Positions 44,836-55,169 are shown, counted from the first letter of the stretch. The stretch is DNA of 64,000 nt from Chitinophagaceae bacterium (GCA_016720585.1 JADKKH010000001.1:496001-560000), one strand, 5' to 3'. The notes: a model not told the origin generated them from the sequence alone. Program-made: numbers and translations.

Positions 44836-47800
44836 TTACAGAATTAATGCGATGTTGCCATTCAGGCGGATGATATCACCATTATCACAAAACACTTCTG
44901 CCTGGTATACATATACATCAGCCTGTGCTTTTTTCCCTTTAAAGGTTCCGTCCCAACCTGATGCTGCATTATTAACCGGGAAATCCTTTTTCTCAAAGAC
45001 CACTTCACCCCAACGGTTGAATATGCGGAGCATCTTAACCCGGTCCAATCCCTTTCCCCGTGGATAGAATACATCATTACTTCCATCTCCATTCGGGGTG
45101 AACGTATTTGGAATAAACAAGTTTGCATTTTTGCAGATAACGATCACTTCAATGGAACCTATGTTGCTGCAACCATTAACGTCCGTAAAATAAACCTGGT
45201 AAAAGGTGTTGAATTTGGGCCCCGCATCAGGTGTGGGACAGTTTGTACAACTAAGTCCGGTGGCGGGCGCCCATATCCAATTTACCGTATTGGGTGTATA
45301 GGTTGCTGGTATAGTAACCGGAAAACCAGCTTGAATCGTCATTTGCCCGGGTATGGTAATAACCGGCAGCGGATTTACAAGCAAGCTTTGTGTCGTGGTG
45401 TCTTTGCACCCACTGCTATTGGTAGCTATGGCTCTTACTGTAAAAGATCCGACCACAGAATAGGTTTGTGCAGCAGGGTTCTGTTGTAAAGAAGTATTTC
45501 CATTTGGAAAATCCCAGGACCAGGTAACAATTGATGTATCCGGTTGCAGGAATACACCTGCATGCAGTAAAGACGAATTAATGCAAACAATGGAATCACT
45601 GCCAATATCTATGAGCGGTCTTTGAACTACCTTGATCATATTAACTTTAGTAAGGGTATCCCGGCAGCCGGTTAGCGTTTGTACATCAAGGGTCACAGTA
45701 TAATTTCCGGGTGATGTGTATTGATGTACCGGGTGCTGCTGAGATGAAGATCCGCCGTCGCCAAAGGACCAGTTGTAGCTAATGACAGGATCATTGAATG
45801 TGGTTGAGTCGGTGAAGTTTACGGTACCGAAATCGCAAAATTGATTTGTATCAGATCCAAATTTTGTATCAGCTCCAATTACGTTAACAGTCTGACTGCC
45901 CTGCAAGGGAATAATACAACCCGATGGGTCCTGCATAATTACTCTGGGCATAAATGAGCCATAGGAAGCATAAACATGATTGACGTTTGGCGTAAGCGTA
46001 GTTTGTGTATAGCCGTCACCAAAATCCCAGAAATACGAGTCCATCAATCCAGGGCTGGATGTAGTAAGGCTTACCATTAAAGGTTTGCAGCCAAAGAGTG
46101 GCAGATAGGTTAGTCTTGCCCCTACCGTATCAAATACGGTAATGGTTTTAGTAATTGAATCTTTACAATCACCTGGACTGGTGATTATGAGTTTTACTGA
46201 GTAAGTGCCAATTGAATTAAATACATGTACCGGGTTGTTTAATGTTGAAGTTCCTTCTCCCGGTCCGAAATCCCACAATACTGATTTATAATAGGTGGAG
46301 GTATTGGTAAACTGTACCTGGAATGGCGTACAGGAACTAACCGAATCACTCCTGGTAAAATCCGGGACAGGCACGTCCACAGTGATAAAGGCATTTTTCG
46401 TAATTGAGTCAGGACATCCGAAAGTATCCTGTATCCTGAGTTTAACGGCATAAACACCCGGAGCTGCATAACTATGTGTCGGGGATGTAACAATGGATGT
46501 ACCCCCGTCACCAAAATCCCATTGACTGGAAAAACCAGCTGGTGTGGAAGTATTGGTAAATGTAACCGTAGAACCCGGGCAGGTTAATGTATCAGCAGAA
46601 ATAAAATTTGGAATAGGGTCAGTAGCCACGATAAGACCAGCAATAGTTACACTGTCTTTGCATCCGGCGGCATCCGTGATAATCAGTTTCACGGAATAAG
46701 TTCCAGGAGTAGTATAAGTATGCTGAAACGGCGGCATGTTGAAATTCTGAATAACCCCATCGCCAAAATCCCATTGCCAGTTTACTAAAGAGTTTGTACC
46801 ATCATTTGCTGAAAGATCATTGAACGTTGTAGTCAACAATCCGGCACATCCTGCCGTATTGGTTGCCGAAAAACCGGCAGTGGGTCCATTGATGCGGATA
46901 TAATTTGCTTTGGTAGCTATATCCGTACAGCCATTTATATCTGTTGTGATAAGTGTAACTGAATAAGTCCCTGAAACGGTATACGTATGAACTACATCCG
47001 GAACTGCAACATTGGCAACACCACCATCCCCAAAATCCCAGGAATAATTAGTGATATTGGGAAAAATAATATTGGTAGCATGAAATGGTATGTCGACAAT
47101 CTTACAGGCTACAACCATATCTGCAAAAAAATCCGGATTTTCATTAACCGTTTGTATGGTTTGAGTCAATGTGTCGGCACAGGCGCCATTGGTCACAATC
47201 AGCCTGATAATATAGGAACCCAGGGCCGGGAAATTATGCACCGGGTTTTGCAGGTTCGAAACAGGAGAACCGTCACCAAAATCCCATTCCCAGGTAAGTG
47301 GTAAAATGGATTGATCGGTAAAACTGAATTGAAGACGATTGGCACAATTAGGAACTGGTGTGAACCGGGCAATAGGTGGCAAAACACGGACATAATTATT
47401 TTTTAGGATGGTATCCGGACAGCCATTATTCGTAGCAATTAATCTTATATTAAAATAACCTGTGTCATTATAACTATGTGATGGATTTTGAACAGTAGAA
47501 CCACCGCCATCGCCAAAATCCCAGGACCATTCATCCGCCGGAACTGACAAATCTGTAAAATAAACAAGTTGTCTACCACAAACAGGAATCGGTGTTGCCG
47601 AAAAATCAGCTACCGGTTTGGACCCGACTCTTACGGCCATTGGAATTAACAATGTATCCCTGCAACCTGTACTGGTATTGATGATTAATCGTATCGTATA
47701 GGTACCCTGTGTATTATAAGTATACGTTGGATTTGCGAGGGCTGAAGTGCCACCATCACCAAAATCCCATTCATAAGATGTTATAGCATCCACTGTAACG

Positions 47801-49191
47801 ATTACAGGAACAGGGTTTATGGTGAATGGAATACAGCCCCGTTTTGGGAAACCGGGTAAGCTCATGATAGCCCGTTGAATAACGATGTAATTCGTTTTAA
47901 CGATTGTATCCGTACAGCCAAAACCATTGGTTGTAATCAACCGTACAGAAAAACTACCGTAACTGTTATAGGTATGAACAGGATTTTGTAAAACTGAAAC
48001 AGGAGAGCCATCGCCAAAGTCCCATTCCCATCCAATAGCACCACCGCTGGATAGATCCTGAAAATTCACTGTCAGGGGAGGTTCGCAACGGGAAGTAACC
48101 GGGGCAGTAAAGTCTGCTGTTGGTCGCGGATTTACCGTAATTATCTGGGAGACTGAATCCTGGCACGTCGTGTACGTATTAATTAACCAAACGATATAGG
48201 AACCTGTAGCTGCATAACTATGTGTGGCATTCAGTGTTGCTGCTGTTCCGCCATCACCAAATCTCCATAAAGAAGCTACTGGCGCCGGAGTAGACGTATT
48301 GGTAAAACTCACCGTTTCATTGATACAAACATTATTGGGTGCTGTAAATGAAGTAGTGAACCCTCCAATAACAATGGGGGCGCTGAACATAGTATCCTGG
48401 CAACCGGCCGTACTGAATGTAACTAATGAAACAATATAGGTTCCGTTGGAAAAATAGGTGTGGACCGGGTTTGCAGCCGCAGAAAAGAAGCCATCGCCAA
48501 AATCCCATAAATAGCTAAGTGTTGGCGGACCGGTGGAAGTATTTGTAAATGTAATGTTTGCTGGTGCTGAACACACAGTTGGTTGTGTATGTGTAAACGC
48601 TGCATTAACTCCCGGCGTAACTGTTATATAATTCGTATGACTGTGAAGTTTGGTGCAGCCTTTATCGTTTGTAACCCGGAGTGAAACAGAATATGTGCCT
48701 GCAACCGCATAAGTAATCAACGGATTTTGTAGCGTAGAAGTGACACCATTTCCAAAATCCCATTGCCAGCTCACATTCGTATTTCCTGTACCCGGCGTGG
48801 AGAGATCCGAGAACTGTACCGGTAATGGAAAACAGCCACTGGTTGTGTTGGAGGTAAAATTAACAACAGGGTTCTCGTATACAGTTATATATTGTGAGCG
48901 GGTTAATGTATTGGATCCATTAAGATTAGTTACAGTTAAGGAAACAGTGTAAGTGCCTGGCGTAAAGTAAGCAGCCGTAGGGTTTTGAAGCGTAGATGTA
49001 TTTCCGTTTCCAAAATCCCAGGCCCAGGAAGTAGGGTTACCAGAGGATAGATCCTGTAAATTAATAATAAGAGGAGAGCAACCTGAGATCGGGGATGCGG
49101 TAAAATTAGCCACAGGTGTCTGTGCCAGAACCACAGTCCCGGACAGTACCATTACAACAAATGCGATCAGTTTTGGGCGGATATTATACAT
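44836..49191 (-). CDS. Giant PKD-repeat surface protein with type B T9SS sorting domain
   Basis: 1451 aa from the ATG at 49191 (a TTG at 49209 would add six residues). A signal peptide (ends VLAQ) is followed by a chain of 15 PKD domains, each about 85-90 residues, marked by WDFGDG-like motifs (variants WDFGNG, WRFGDG, WDFGPG, WSFGDG, WDFPNG). The C-terminus is the gliding-motility-associated type B domain (FIPNTFTPNGDGSNDVFYP, FNRWGEVVFE, DVYVYQAEVF). It is presumably a long surface fibre or adhesin. Most of its repeats share a similar order of strands, suggesting growth by duplication. Confidence 0.92.
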   Translation of the reverse strand: MYNIRPKLIAFVVMVLSGTVVLAQTPVANFTASPISGCSPLIINLQDLSSGNPTSWAWDFGNGNTSTLQNPTAAYFTPGTYTVSLTVTNLNGSNTLTRSQYITVYENPVVNFTSNTTSGCFPLPVQFSDLSTPGTGNTNVSWQWDFGNGVTSTLQNPLITYAVAGTYSVSLRVTNDKGCTKLHSHTNYITVTPGVNAAFTHTQPTVCSAPANITFTNTSTGPPTLSYLWDFGDGFFSAAANPVHTYFSNGTYIVSLVTFSTAGCQDTMFSAPIVIGGFTTSFTAPNNVCINETVSFTNTSTPAPVASLWRFGDGGTAATLNATHSYAATGSYIVWLINTYTTCQDSVSQIITVNPRPTADFTAPVTSRCEPPLTVNFQDLSSGGAIGWEWDFGDGSPVSVLQNPVHTYNSYGSFSVRLITTNGFGCTDTIVKTNYIVIQRAIMSLPGFPKRGCIPFTINPVPVIVTVDAITSYEWDFGDGGTSALANPTYTYNTQGTYTIRLIINTSTGCRDTLLIPMAVRVGSKPVADFSATPIPVCGRQLVYFTDLSVPADEWSWDFGDGGGSTVQNPSHSYNDTGYFNIRLIATNNGCPDTILKNNYVRVLPPIARFTPVPNCANRLQFSFTDQSILPLTWEWDFGDGSPVSNLQNPVHNFPALGSYIIRLIVTNGACADTLTQTIQTVNENPDFFADMVVACKIVDIPFHATNIIFPNITNYSWDFGDGGVANVAVPDVVHTYTVSGTYSVTLITTDINGCTDIATKANYIRINGPTAGFSATNTAGCAGLLTTTFNDLSANDGTNSLVNWQWDFGDGVIQNFNMPPFQHTYTTPGTYSVKLIITDAAGCKDSVTIAGLIVATDPIPNFISADTLTCPGSTVTFTNTSTPAGFSSQWDFGDGGTSIVTSPTHSYAAPGVYAVKLRIQDTFGCPDSITKNAFITVDVPVPDFTRSDSVSSCTPFQVQFTNTSTYYKSVLWDFGPGEGTSTLNNPVHVFNSIGTYSVKLIITSPGDCKDSITKTITVFDTVGARLTYLPLFGCKPLMVSLTTSSPGLMDSYFWDFGDGYTQTTLTPNVNHVYASYGSFMPRVIMQDPSGCIIPLQGSQTVNVIGADTKFGSDTNQFCDFGTVNFTDSTTFNDPVISYNWSFGDGGSSSQQHPVHQYTSPGNYTVTLDVQTLTGCRDTLTKVNMIKVVQRPLIDIGSDSIVCINSSLLHAGVFLQPDTSIVTWSWDFPNGNTSLQQNPAAQTYSVVGSFTVRAIATNSSGCKDTTTQSLLVNPLPVITIPGQMTIQAGFPVTIPATYTPNTVNWIWAPATGLSCTNCPTPDAGPKFNTFYQVYFTDVNGCSNIGSIEVIVICKNANLFIPNTFTPNGDGSNDVFYPRGKGLDRVKMLRIFNRWGEVVFEKKDFPVNNAASGWDGTFKGKKAQADVYVYQAEVFCDNGDIIRLNGNIALIL

Positions 49192-49428
49192 TTTCAAATT
49201 CAAAGGCAAGGTTTTGGAATCAACAATACTCTAAACGTCCGGTTACCTGCAAAAATTATTCCTGATAGAAATGTTTTTGCATTAATCCATCTTTTTCAAG
49301 TAATTACGTCAACTGTTACTTTTGCTAACTAACAGGCTACCTCAGCATTGAGACACCAAATTGAGCACTATGTTTAAAGAAAAGGGAACGAATTCTGGCA
49401 AAATTAGTGAAGAAAAAGGAAACCTGGC

Positions 49429-49839
49429 TTAAAGTTTATCCAGCCTCATGGTTTTGGTTTCGGTCCCATTGGTTTGGGTTGCTGCAACAAATGTCCAGCT
49501 GTTGTTATCAATATGCCAATTCCCGTTAATCAGGTTCAGGGGGTAAGCCGGGGCAGTAAAATTCGCCGAAGTTGTCATGGTAGTGGCATTGCCATCCCAG
49601 GTACCGGTTTTTTCAACCGTTCCGTTATTGATCGCATCAACTGTTTTGTTGCTGTAATATTTAAACTTGTAGTTGGTAAAATCAGCCGTGATATTGGTTC
49701 CATTATTTGTAAAACTGGTAATATGCCATTGACCATCGGTCATGGCTTTCAGCACAAGGTCTTCCTGTATTTTTTCAATGGACTTCTTACAACCCGTGAG
49801 GGAAAAAAGTAGTGCTATAAATACAATAAGTCTTTTCAT
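49429..49839 (-). CDS. Lipoprotein with lipocalin-like domain
   Basis: 136 aa from the ATG at 49839. Signal peptide with lipobox SLTGCKK, so it is anchored through a lipidated cysteine. The rest (GQWHITSFTNNGTNI, KFKYYSNKTVDAI, TGTWDGN) resembles the small lipocalin-like domains common in Bacteroidota lipoproteins. A 237-base gap upstream (to the PKD gene) shows nothing recognisable. Function unknown. Confidence 0.78.
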   Translation of the reverse strand: MKRLIVFIALLFSLTGCKKSIEKIQEDLVLKAMTDGQWHITSFTNNGTNITADFTNYKFKYYSNKTVDAINNGTVEKTGTWDGNATTMTTSANFTAPAYPLNLINGNWHIDNNSWTFVAATQTNGTETKTMRLDKL

Positions 49840-49993
49840 AAGAGGCTTAATAAGTGCCACAAAATACACTTTTTGGCCAGCTTGTCCAATAGAATAAATA
49901 CGAAACTTTTTTCCTTTACGTTTTTCCTTAGGTGTTATAACTTGTTTTGTAGTTTAAGGGCGAGGAGTTAATTTCAGGTTTCAATCTTGATCA

Positions 49994-52417
49994 ATGAAAA
50001 GGGGATGGTTCCTTTTATTATCGGTTTTTCTTTATGGCCTGGAGGGCCAGGGTCAAAAACCGGAAGAGGTACTGGCCCGCTGGTCAGAAACAACCCCCAT
50101 CGAAAAAGTATATCTCCATTTTGACAGGGATAATTACCTGGCTGGTGAAACAGCCTGGTTCAAGGCGTATCTCTATTCCGATTATCAACCGGATACGATC
50201 AGCACATCCTTGTATGTTGAACTGCTGAATGAGTCTTCCGTTATCCTTAGCCGAAAAATTTTGCCGGTTTTTTTCGGGAATACAACCGGACAATTCGAAC
50301 TCCCCGATTCGTTATCATCCGGGTCATACATGGTAAGGGCTTATTCACCCACGATGCTCCGGGTGGATGCGGATTTTATATATAAGCGGCGTATTTATAT
50401 TTATGGCAAAAAAAATAATACAGTACTAACCAGGCCCAAAGAGAAAATGACACGTATAGAATTTTTTCCTGAGGGAGGGAATATTGTAAATGGTTTTGAA
50501 AATACCATTGCATTCAAAGCAACCGATGAGAACGGCCTGCCGGCAACAATCAGTGGCATCCTGAAAAATGAAAATGGAAAAGAACTGACATCCTTAAGTA
50601 CTTACCATGATGGCATGGGGATGTTTTCATTGATGCAGGAAGAAAAGGAAAGATATTTCGTGACAATAAACGGAGATACCACAGCAAAAAAATATTACTT
50701 ACCGGAAAAAATTGAGAAAGGAATTTCTGTGACAATTATTCCCCATCCGCAGGGTAATTTTTTTGAGATTCACCAGCGGACCAATGATCCGGCTTACCAG
50801 GCAGCTTATATGATCGGGCAGATGCAGCATCATCTTGTCTTCAGGAAAAATTTTACTTCAACGAATGAAGAAATTCAGGGAGTCATCAATACAAAAGATC
50901 TGCATTCCGGTATCCTCCAGGTCACTTTTTTCAATAAAAACGGCATACCGCTGGCCGAACGTTTATGCTTTGTAAACAATAAGGAGTATGTGCAGCCCGC
51001 CGAACTGCTGATGGACACCATTCAATTCTCCCGGAAAGCAAAGAACCGGTTTCGCGTGTTATTAAAAGATACGGTCATTGGAACTATTTCTGTTGCGATT
51101 ACAGACCCGGAATATGATCTCTTGCCTGCAAGGCAGGAAAATATTTTTTCAACTTTATTACTCACAGCAGATTTAAAAGGGTATGTACATAACCCGGCAT
51201 ACTATTTTTCGGGGGATAATGATTCGGTGCAAACCGCGTTGGACCTGGTGATGATGACTAACGGATGGCGTCGGTTCAGGTGGAATGCGTTGTCTGAAAA
51301 ATCGTTCTCCGAAAACCGTTACGTTGATCTTTCATATATAACACTGGCAGGAAAAGTGAGTCTCCGGGATATGAAAAAGCCTTATGCAGAAAAACCCTTG
51401 CTGCTGTTACTATTGGGTGCAGATTCAGCCCGGAGCATGCAAATGATAAATACGGATAAGCAGGGTATGTTCCGTCTGGATTCGATGCTGTTTTTTGGTA
51501 CTACCCGGATATTTTTCAGTGATATACGGGGAAAGAAAAGCCAGTATATCGATGTAAACCTGTCGGGAGATTCATTGAACAGGGCCTTTTTTCTGCCGGC
51601 TTTGGAATCAAAACCACCTGTCTTAAATTCTGATCTGGTAACTCCCAGTCTGTCAAAACTCGCTTATGATTATGAAGCCATCTCCAAAGCCAATGGAACC
51701 CTCCTGGAAGGAATTACGTTGAAGGTTAAAAAGAAGACTCTCTTGCAGGAGATGGAAGAAAAATATGTCAGCGGAATGTTTGCCGGGGATGCTAACAAAA
51801 CCATTGATCTTGTAAATAGTAATGATGCCGATGTTTATCAGAATATATTTGATTACCTGCAATTAAGGGTGCCATCCCTGAGTGTATCCAATGAGGGTTT
51901 TGAATACAGCATTTACTACCGGCAGGGGTTTGCCGTTAGTTCATTGGGAAATATTCCCATGATTTTATACTTAAATGAAATAGAAACAGACGCTAATGTT
52001 ATCGCCAATATTCCGGGCAACCAGGTAGCCATGGTAAAGATCTTCGGAAGTTTTGCCGGCGCTACGGGTAATGGCGCCGGGGGTGTTCTGGCAATCTATA
52101 CAAAACAAGGTGCTGATATTACTTCATCCAACTCAGCTGCTGACATTAAAAAGTATACGGGGTATTCCCTGATAAAAGATTTTTATGCTCCCGATTATTC
52201 AGTGAACCTGGTGCCACCGGAAAAAGCCGATCACCGGATTACGCTTGACTGGCGACCCACTATTTCGGTTAACCATATTAATCCCGGTATCCCGGTTTCA
52301 TTTTATAATAATGACCGATCGAAAAAATTTAAAGTCATTGTGGAAGGCATGACCCTAACCGGTAAAATGGTATGTATCGAAAAAATAATTTCTTTTTCAG
52401 ATAAAAAACCATTCTAA
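49994..52417 (+). CDS. MG2-domain protein with a TonB-receptor-plug-like C-terminus
   Basis: 807 aa, signal peptide to about residue 20. The macroglobulin MG2-like domain (about 30-130) opens with EKVYLHFDRDNYLAGETAWFKAYL. Further beta domains follow, then a region near 650-720 (LGNIPMILYLNEIETD, NQVAMVKIFGSFAG, GGVLAIYTKQG) that looks like the plug of TonB-dependent receptors. There is no 22-stranded barrel after it. Such proteins are frequent in Bacteroidota and the function is unsettled. Terminated by a hairpin shared with dinB. Confidence 0.8.
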   Translation: MKRGWFLLLSVFLYGLEGQGQKPEEVLARWSETTPIEKVYLHFDRDNYLAGETAWFKAYLYSDYQPDTISTSLYVELLNESSVILSRKILPVFFGNTTGQFELPDSLSSGSYMVRAYSPTMLRVDADFIYKRRIYIYGKKNNTVLTRPKEKMTRIEFFPEGGNIVNGFENTIAFKATDENGLPATISGILKNENGKELTSLSTYHDGMGMFSLMQEEKERYFVTINGDTTAKKYYLPEKIEKGISVTIIPHPQGNFFEIHQRTNDPAYQAAYMIGQMQHHLVFRKNFTSTNEEIQGVINTKDLHSGILQVTFFNKNGIPLAERLCFVNNKEYVQPAELLMDTIQFSRKAKNRFRVLLKDTVIGTISVAITDPEYDLLPARQENIFSTLLLTADLKGYVHNPAYYFSGDNDSVQTALDLVMMTNGWRRFRWNALSEKSFSENRYVDLSYITLAGKVSLRDMKKPYAEKPLLLLLLGADSARSMQMINTDKQGMFRLDSMLFFGTTRIFFSDIRGKKSQYIDVNLSGDSLNRAFFLPALESKPPVLNSDLVTPSLSKLAYDYEAISKANGTLLEGITLKVKKKTLLQEMEEKYVSGMFAGDANKTIDLVNSNDADVYQNIFDYLQLRVPSLSVSNEGFEYSIYYRQGFAVSSLGNIPMILYLNEIETDANVIANIPGNQVAMVKIFGSFAGATGNGAGGVLAIYTKQGADITSSNSAADIKKYTGYSLIKDFYAPDYSVNLVPPEKADHRITLDWRPTISVNHINPGIPVSFYNNDRSKKFKVIVEGMTLTGKMVCIEKIISFSDKKPF

Positions 52418-52424
52418 ATAAAAT

Positions 52425-52451
52425 GCCCCTTGTTCAAAGGAACAAAGGGGC
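52425..52451. terminator. Hairpin between convergent genes (possible bidirectional terminator)
   Basis: Arms 52425-52435 and 52440-52451 with one bulged A. It is flanked by an A-rich stretch on one side and GTTTTT on the other, and lies between the stops of the MG2 and DinB genes. Confidence 0.65.
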
Positions 52452-52475
52452 GTAGGTTTTTCAACCGTCGGGAAC

Positions 52476-53099
52476 TTATTTAACCGGGAATCCGGGATTT
52501 GTTTTTATCTCGTTTATCTGTTGTGTATGCCGGTTGGTATGAGATCCTATCATCAGGAAAAGCTGGTAACAATCAATCCAGCCAAAAGGCAACTGTACCA
52601 CATGATTCCGCAGATCTTCAGTAGAGTTTTTTATATACTTAATATGCTCAAGCCTGGTTTTCTTAAAGTCTTCGTTGGCTTCATTAAGAGATGAATAACC
52701 GGTGTTTTTGGGTTGAATCGGCTCAGGTGCCTGTGCTTTGACGGTTCTGTCTTCAATCATTTTCACCAATTGATCATCGGTAACTTTTATTTCAGAACGT
52801 TTTTCGGGATTATCCGGCTCTTTCATAGAGGTTTCAAACATGCCCCATAATAATTTTTCAGCACTGGCAATATGGTACATACATTCTTTCACAGACCATT
52901 TTTCCGGGGCAGCTTTAAAATTTAATTGTGCTTCCGATAAATCTTTTGTGCTTCTGAAGGCATCATCACGGGTTTCCTTCATCAGGGATATGGCCTTTTT
53001 TTTATCTTTTGTTGAAAGTGAGTTATTGTTGATGGTACCGGCTAGTCCCGTGATAACAAGGAGTGTAAGCAGGGAACGACCCATAGTTCTTTTTATCAT
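52476..53099 (-). CDS. DinB-family protein with a signal peptide
   Basis: 207 aa. Signal-like N-terminus (LLTLLVITGLAGTI), then a four-helix DinB/YfiT-type fold: KAAPEKWSVKECMYHIASAEKLLWG, then LPFGWIDCYQLFLMIGSHTNRHTQQI. The three metal-binding His positions are represented by H in MYHIA and two in SHTNRHTQQ. Export of a DinB-fold protein is notable. The reaction is unknown; the family covers thiol-dependent metalloenzymes. Confidence 0.82.
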   Translation of the reverse strand: MIKRTMGRSLLTLLVITGLAGTINNNSLSTKDKKKAISLMKETRDDAFRSTKDLSEAQLNFKAAPEKWSVKECMYHIASAEKLLWGMFETSMKEPDNPEKRSEIKVTDDQLVKMIEDRTVKAQAPEPIQPKNTGYSSLNEANEDFKKTRLEHIKYIKNSTEDLRNHVVQLPFGWIDCYQLFLMIGSHTNRHTQQINEIKTNPGFPVK

Positions 53100-53271
53100 T
53101 GCAGATTTTTTAAAATAATTTGGATATAGGAGCTATCCAGAGGGCGGGAAAGGAGATAAAAGATACAGTAATTCCAGAAACTGACAACAAAGTTTTTTAC
53201 ACATTCCGGAATGTACCGTTTTTACCCATTTCGGTAATCCGGGATTTGTCCGCCGGGTGTATCTTTAACCC

Positions 53272-54366
53272 ATGGAGATACATGAAATTATTTCTTTTCT
53301 TGAATCGCAGGCGCCCCCCTCCCTGCAGGAGTCGTATGATAATGCCGGATTAATAACGGGGCAAAGCGGCTGGGAATGTACCGGGATCATCTGTTCACTG
53401 GATGCAACGGAAGAAGTGGTGCTGGAAGCGGTATCCAAAAAATGCAATCTCATAGTGGCCCATCATCCCATCATTTTCGGCGGATTAAAAAAAATTAACG
53501 GGAAGAACTATGTTGAAAAAGCCATCATCACAGCCATCAAAAATGATATTGCTGTTTATGCCATTCATACAAACCTGGATAATGTGATTCGGGGTGTAAA
53601 CGGAAAAATAGCTTCGATGCTGGGTCTTAAAAATATTTCGATCCTTTTTCCCAAAGAAAATATGGGTAAAAAGCTTTTCACTTTTGTACCTGTTGAAAAG
53701 GCAGCTGCAGTCCGGGCTGCTATTTTTGAAGCCGGCGGCGGACAAATCGGAAATTACAGCGAATGCAGCTTTAATGCAGAAGGGACAGGTACTTTTAAAG
53801 CAGGAGAACAGGCAAGTCCTTATGTTGGTGAGATCGGTAAGCAACACCAGGAAAAAGAGATAAAGATCGAAGTCATTTTTCCGGCCTTTCTGGAAGCTAA
53901 AATAATAAGAGCCCTGAAAATGGCCCATCCTTATGAGGAAGTGGCTTATGACGTGATCGCCCTATCCGGCAACTGGCCAACTATTGGTACCGGAATTGTC
54001 GGAGAATTGCCGGAAGCGATGGATGAAATGGGTTTCTTAACTACTATGAAAAGGATTTTTAAGATCCCTGTAATCCGGCATTCAGCCCTTTTAAATAAGC
54101 AAATCAAAAAAATTGCTATCTGTGGTGGCGCCGGAAGCTTCCTGATTTCCAAAGCCTTAGCTATAAATGCCGATGCATACCTAACCGCTGATATTAAATA
54201 CCACGAATTCTTTGATGCCGAGAACCGGCTTCTTCTGGCAGATATTGGTCATTATGAAAGTGAACAGTTCACAATCAACTGGCTGCAGGAAATTTTAGAG
54301 GAAAATTTCCCTACCTTTGCCGTCCTTAAAACAGCTGTAAAAACCAACCCGGTTCATTACTGCTGA
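53272..54366 (+). CDS. Nif3-like dinuclear metal-centre protein with YqfO-type insert
   Basis: 364 aa, the long form of the NIF3/DUF34 family. Metal-ligand motifs at both ends: VAHHPIIFGGLKK and HTNLDN in the N-terminal half, DIGHYESEQF near the C-terminus. Between them (about 125-230) is an inserted PII-like YqfO domain (KKLFTFVPVEKAAAVRAAIFEAGGG ... AHPYEEVAYDV). It forms hexameric rings in relatives. The biochemical role is debated (GTP cyclohydrolase-type annotation is not established). Confidence 0.9.
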   Translation: MEIHEIISFLESQAPPSLQESYDNAGLITGQSGWECTGIICSLDATEEVVLEAVSKKCNLIVAHHPIIFGGLKKINGKNYVEKAIITAIKNDIAVYAIHTNLDNVIRGVNGKIASMLGLKNISILFPKENMGKKLFTFVPVEKAAAVRAAIFEAGGGQIGNYSECSFNAEGTGTFKAGEQASPYVGEIGKQHQEKEIKIEVIFPAFLEAKIIRALKMAHPYEEVAYDVIALSGNWPTIGTGIVGELPEAMDEMGFLTTMKRIFKIPVIRHSALLNKQIKKIAICGGAGSFLISKALAINADAYLTADIKYHEFFDAENRLLLADIGHYESEQFTINWLQEILEENFPTFAVLKTAVKTNPVHYC

Positions 54367-54389
54367 GCCGCTAAAAACAAAATGTAACA

Positions 54390-55145
54390 ATGCCAAACGT
54401 CAAAGAATTCTCTGTAGAAGAAAAACTGAGCTCCCTCGTTACGCTTCAGAAGATTGAAAGTAAGCTGGATGAAATCCATATTCTGAAAGGCGAACTTCCC
54501 ATGGAAGTAGCTGACCTGGAAGATGAAATTACCGGTTTGCATGCCCGGCAGACTAGAATAGAAGAAGAAATCAACGGGGTTACAGAGTTTATTGAACAGC
54601 GCAAAACGGCGATAAAAGAAGCCGAAGCCCAGGTAAAAAAATACGAGAAGCAAAGTGCCAACGTAAAAAATAACCGGGAGTTTGAAGCCATTAACAAAGA
54701 AGTGGAAATGCAGCAACTGGAAGTTAAGCTGGCAGAAAAGCACATAAAAGATGCTACTGAAGAAATAGCTGAAAAAGCGGTGTTGCTGGAAAAAGCAAAA
54801 AAAAATAGTGCTGTTAAAGAAGGCGTTTTGGCAACCAAGAAAGGAGAACTTGAAAAGATTATTGCTGCCAACGAAAAAGAAGAGAAGCATTTTAATAAAC
54901 TATCTGTTGAAGCCAAACAACATGTTGACAGCCGTCTCCTCGCCAGTTATGAAAAAATCCGCAAAAGCTACCGCAATGGATTAGCTGTTGTACCGGTCGA
55001 ACGGGATGCCTGTGGCGGGTGTTTTAATGCGATTCCCCCCCAAAAGCAAAGCGAGATCAAGCAGCACAAGAAAATAATGATCTGTGAGAATTGTGGCCGC
55101 ATCCTGGTAGATGAAGAACTTAGTACTAATGTAGTGATCAAATAA
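54390..55145 (+). CDS. Coiled-coil protein with C-terminal zinc ribbon
   Basis: 251 aa. A long charged coiled coil (about 10-175) ends in a C4 zinc ribbon: CGGCFNAIPP and CENCGRIL (CxxC pairs). This is the DUF164/C4-type zinc ribbon family, related to flagellar and chromatin-associated proteins of unclear function. It starts 24 bases after the Nif3-like gene, a common neighbour pair in Bacteroidota. The function is not known. Confidence 0.87.
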   Translation: MPNVKEFSVEEKLSSLVTLQKIESKLDEIHILKGELPMEVADLEDEITGLHARQTRIEEEINGVTEFIEQRKTAIKEAEAQVKKYEKQSANVKNNREFEAINKEVEMQQLEVKLAEKHIKDATEEIAEKAVLLEKAKKNSAVKEGVLATKKGELEKIIAANEKEEKHFNKLSVEAKQHVDSRLLASYEKIRKSYRNGLAVVPVERDACGGCFNAIPPQKQSEIKQHKKIMICENCGRILVDEELSTNVVIK

Positions 55146-55169
55146 ATTATTTTTTTTGTTTTTTATTTT

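Noticed and set aside
44836..49191. Several separate genes on the opposite strand of the giant PKD gene
   Set aside because: These frames mirror the periodic PKD repeats and have no start or domain support.
49210..49428. Possible small gene or RNA between the giant PKD gene and the lipoprotein
   Set aside because: Checked both strands; no frame with support, no strong hairpin and no tRNA-like fold.
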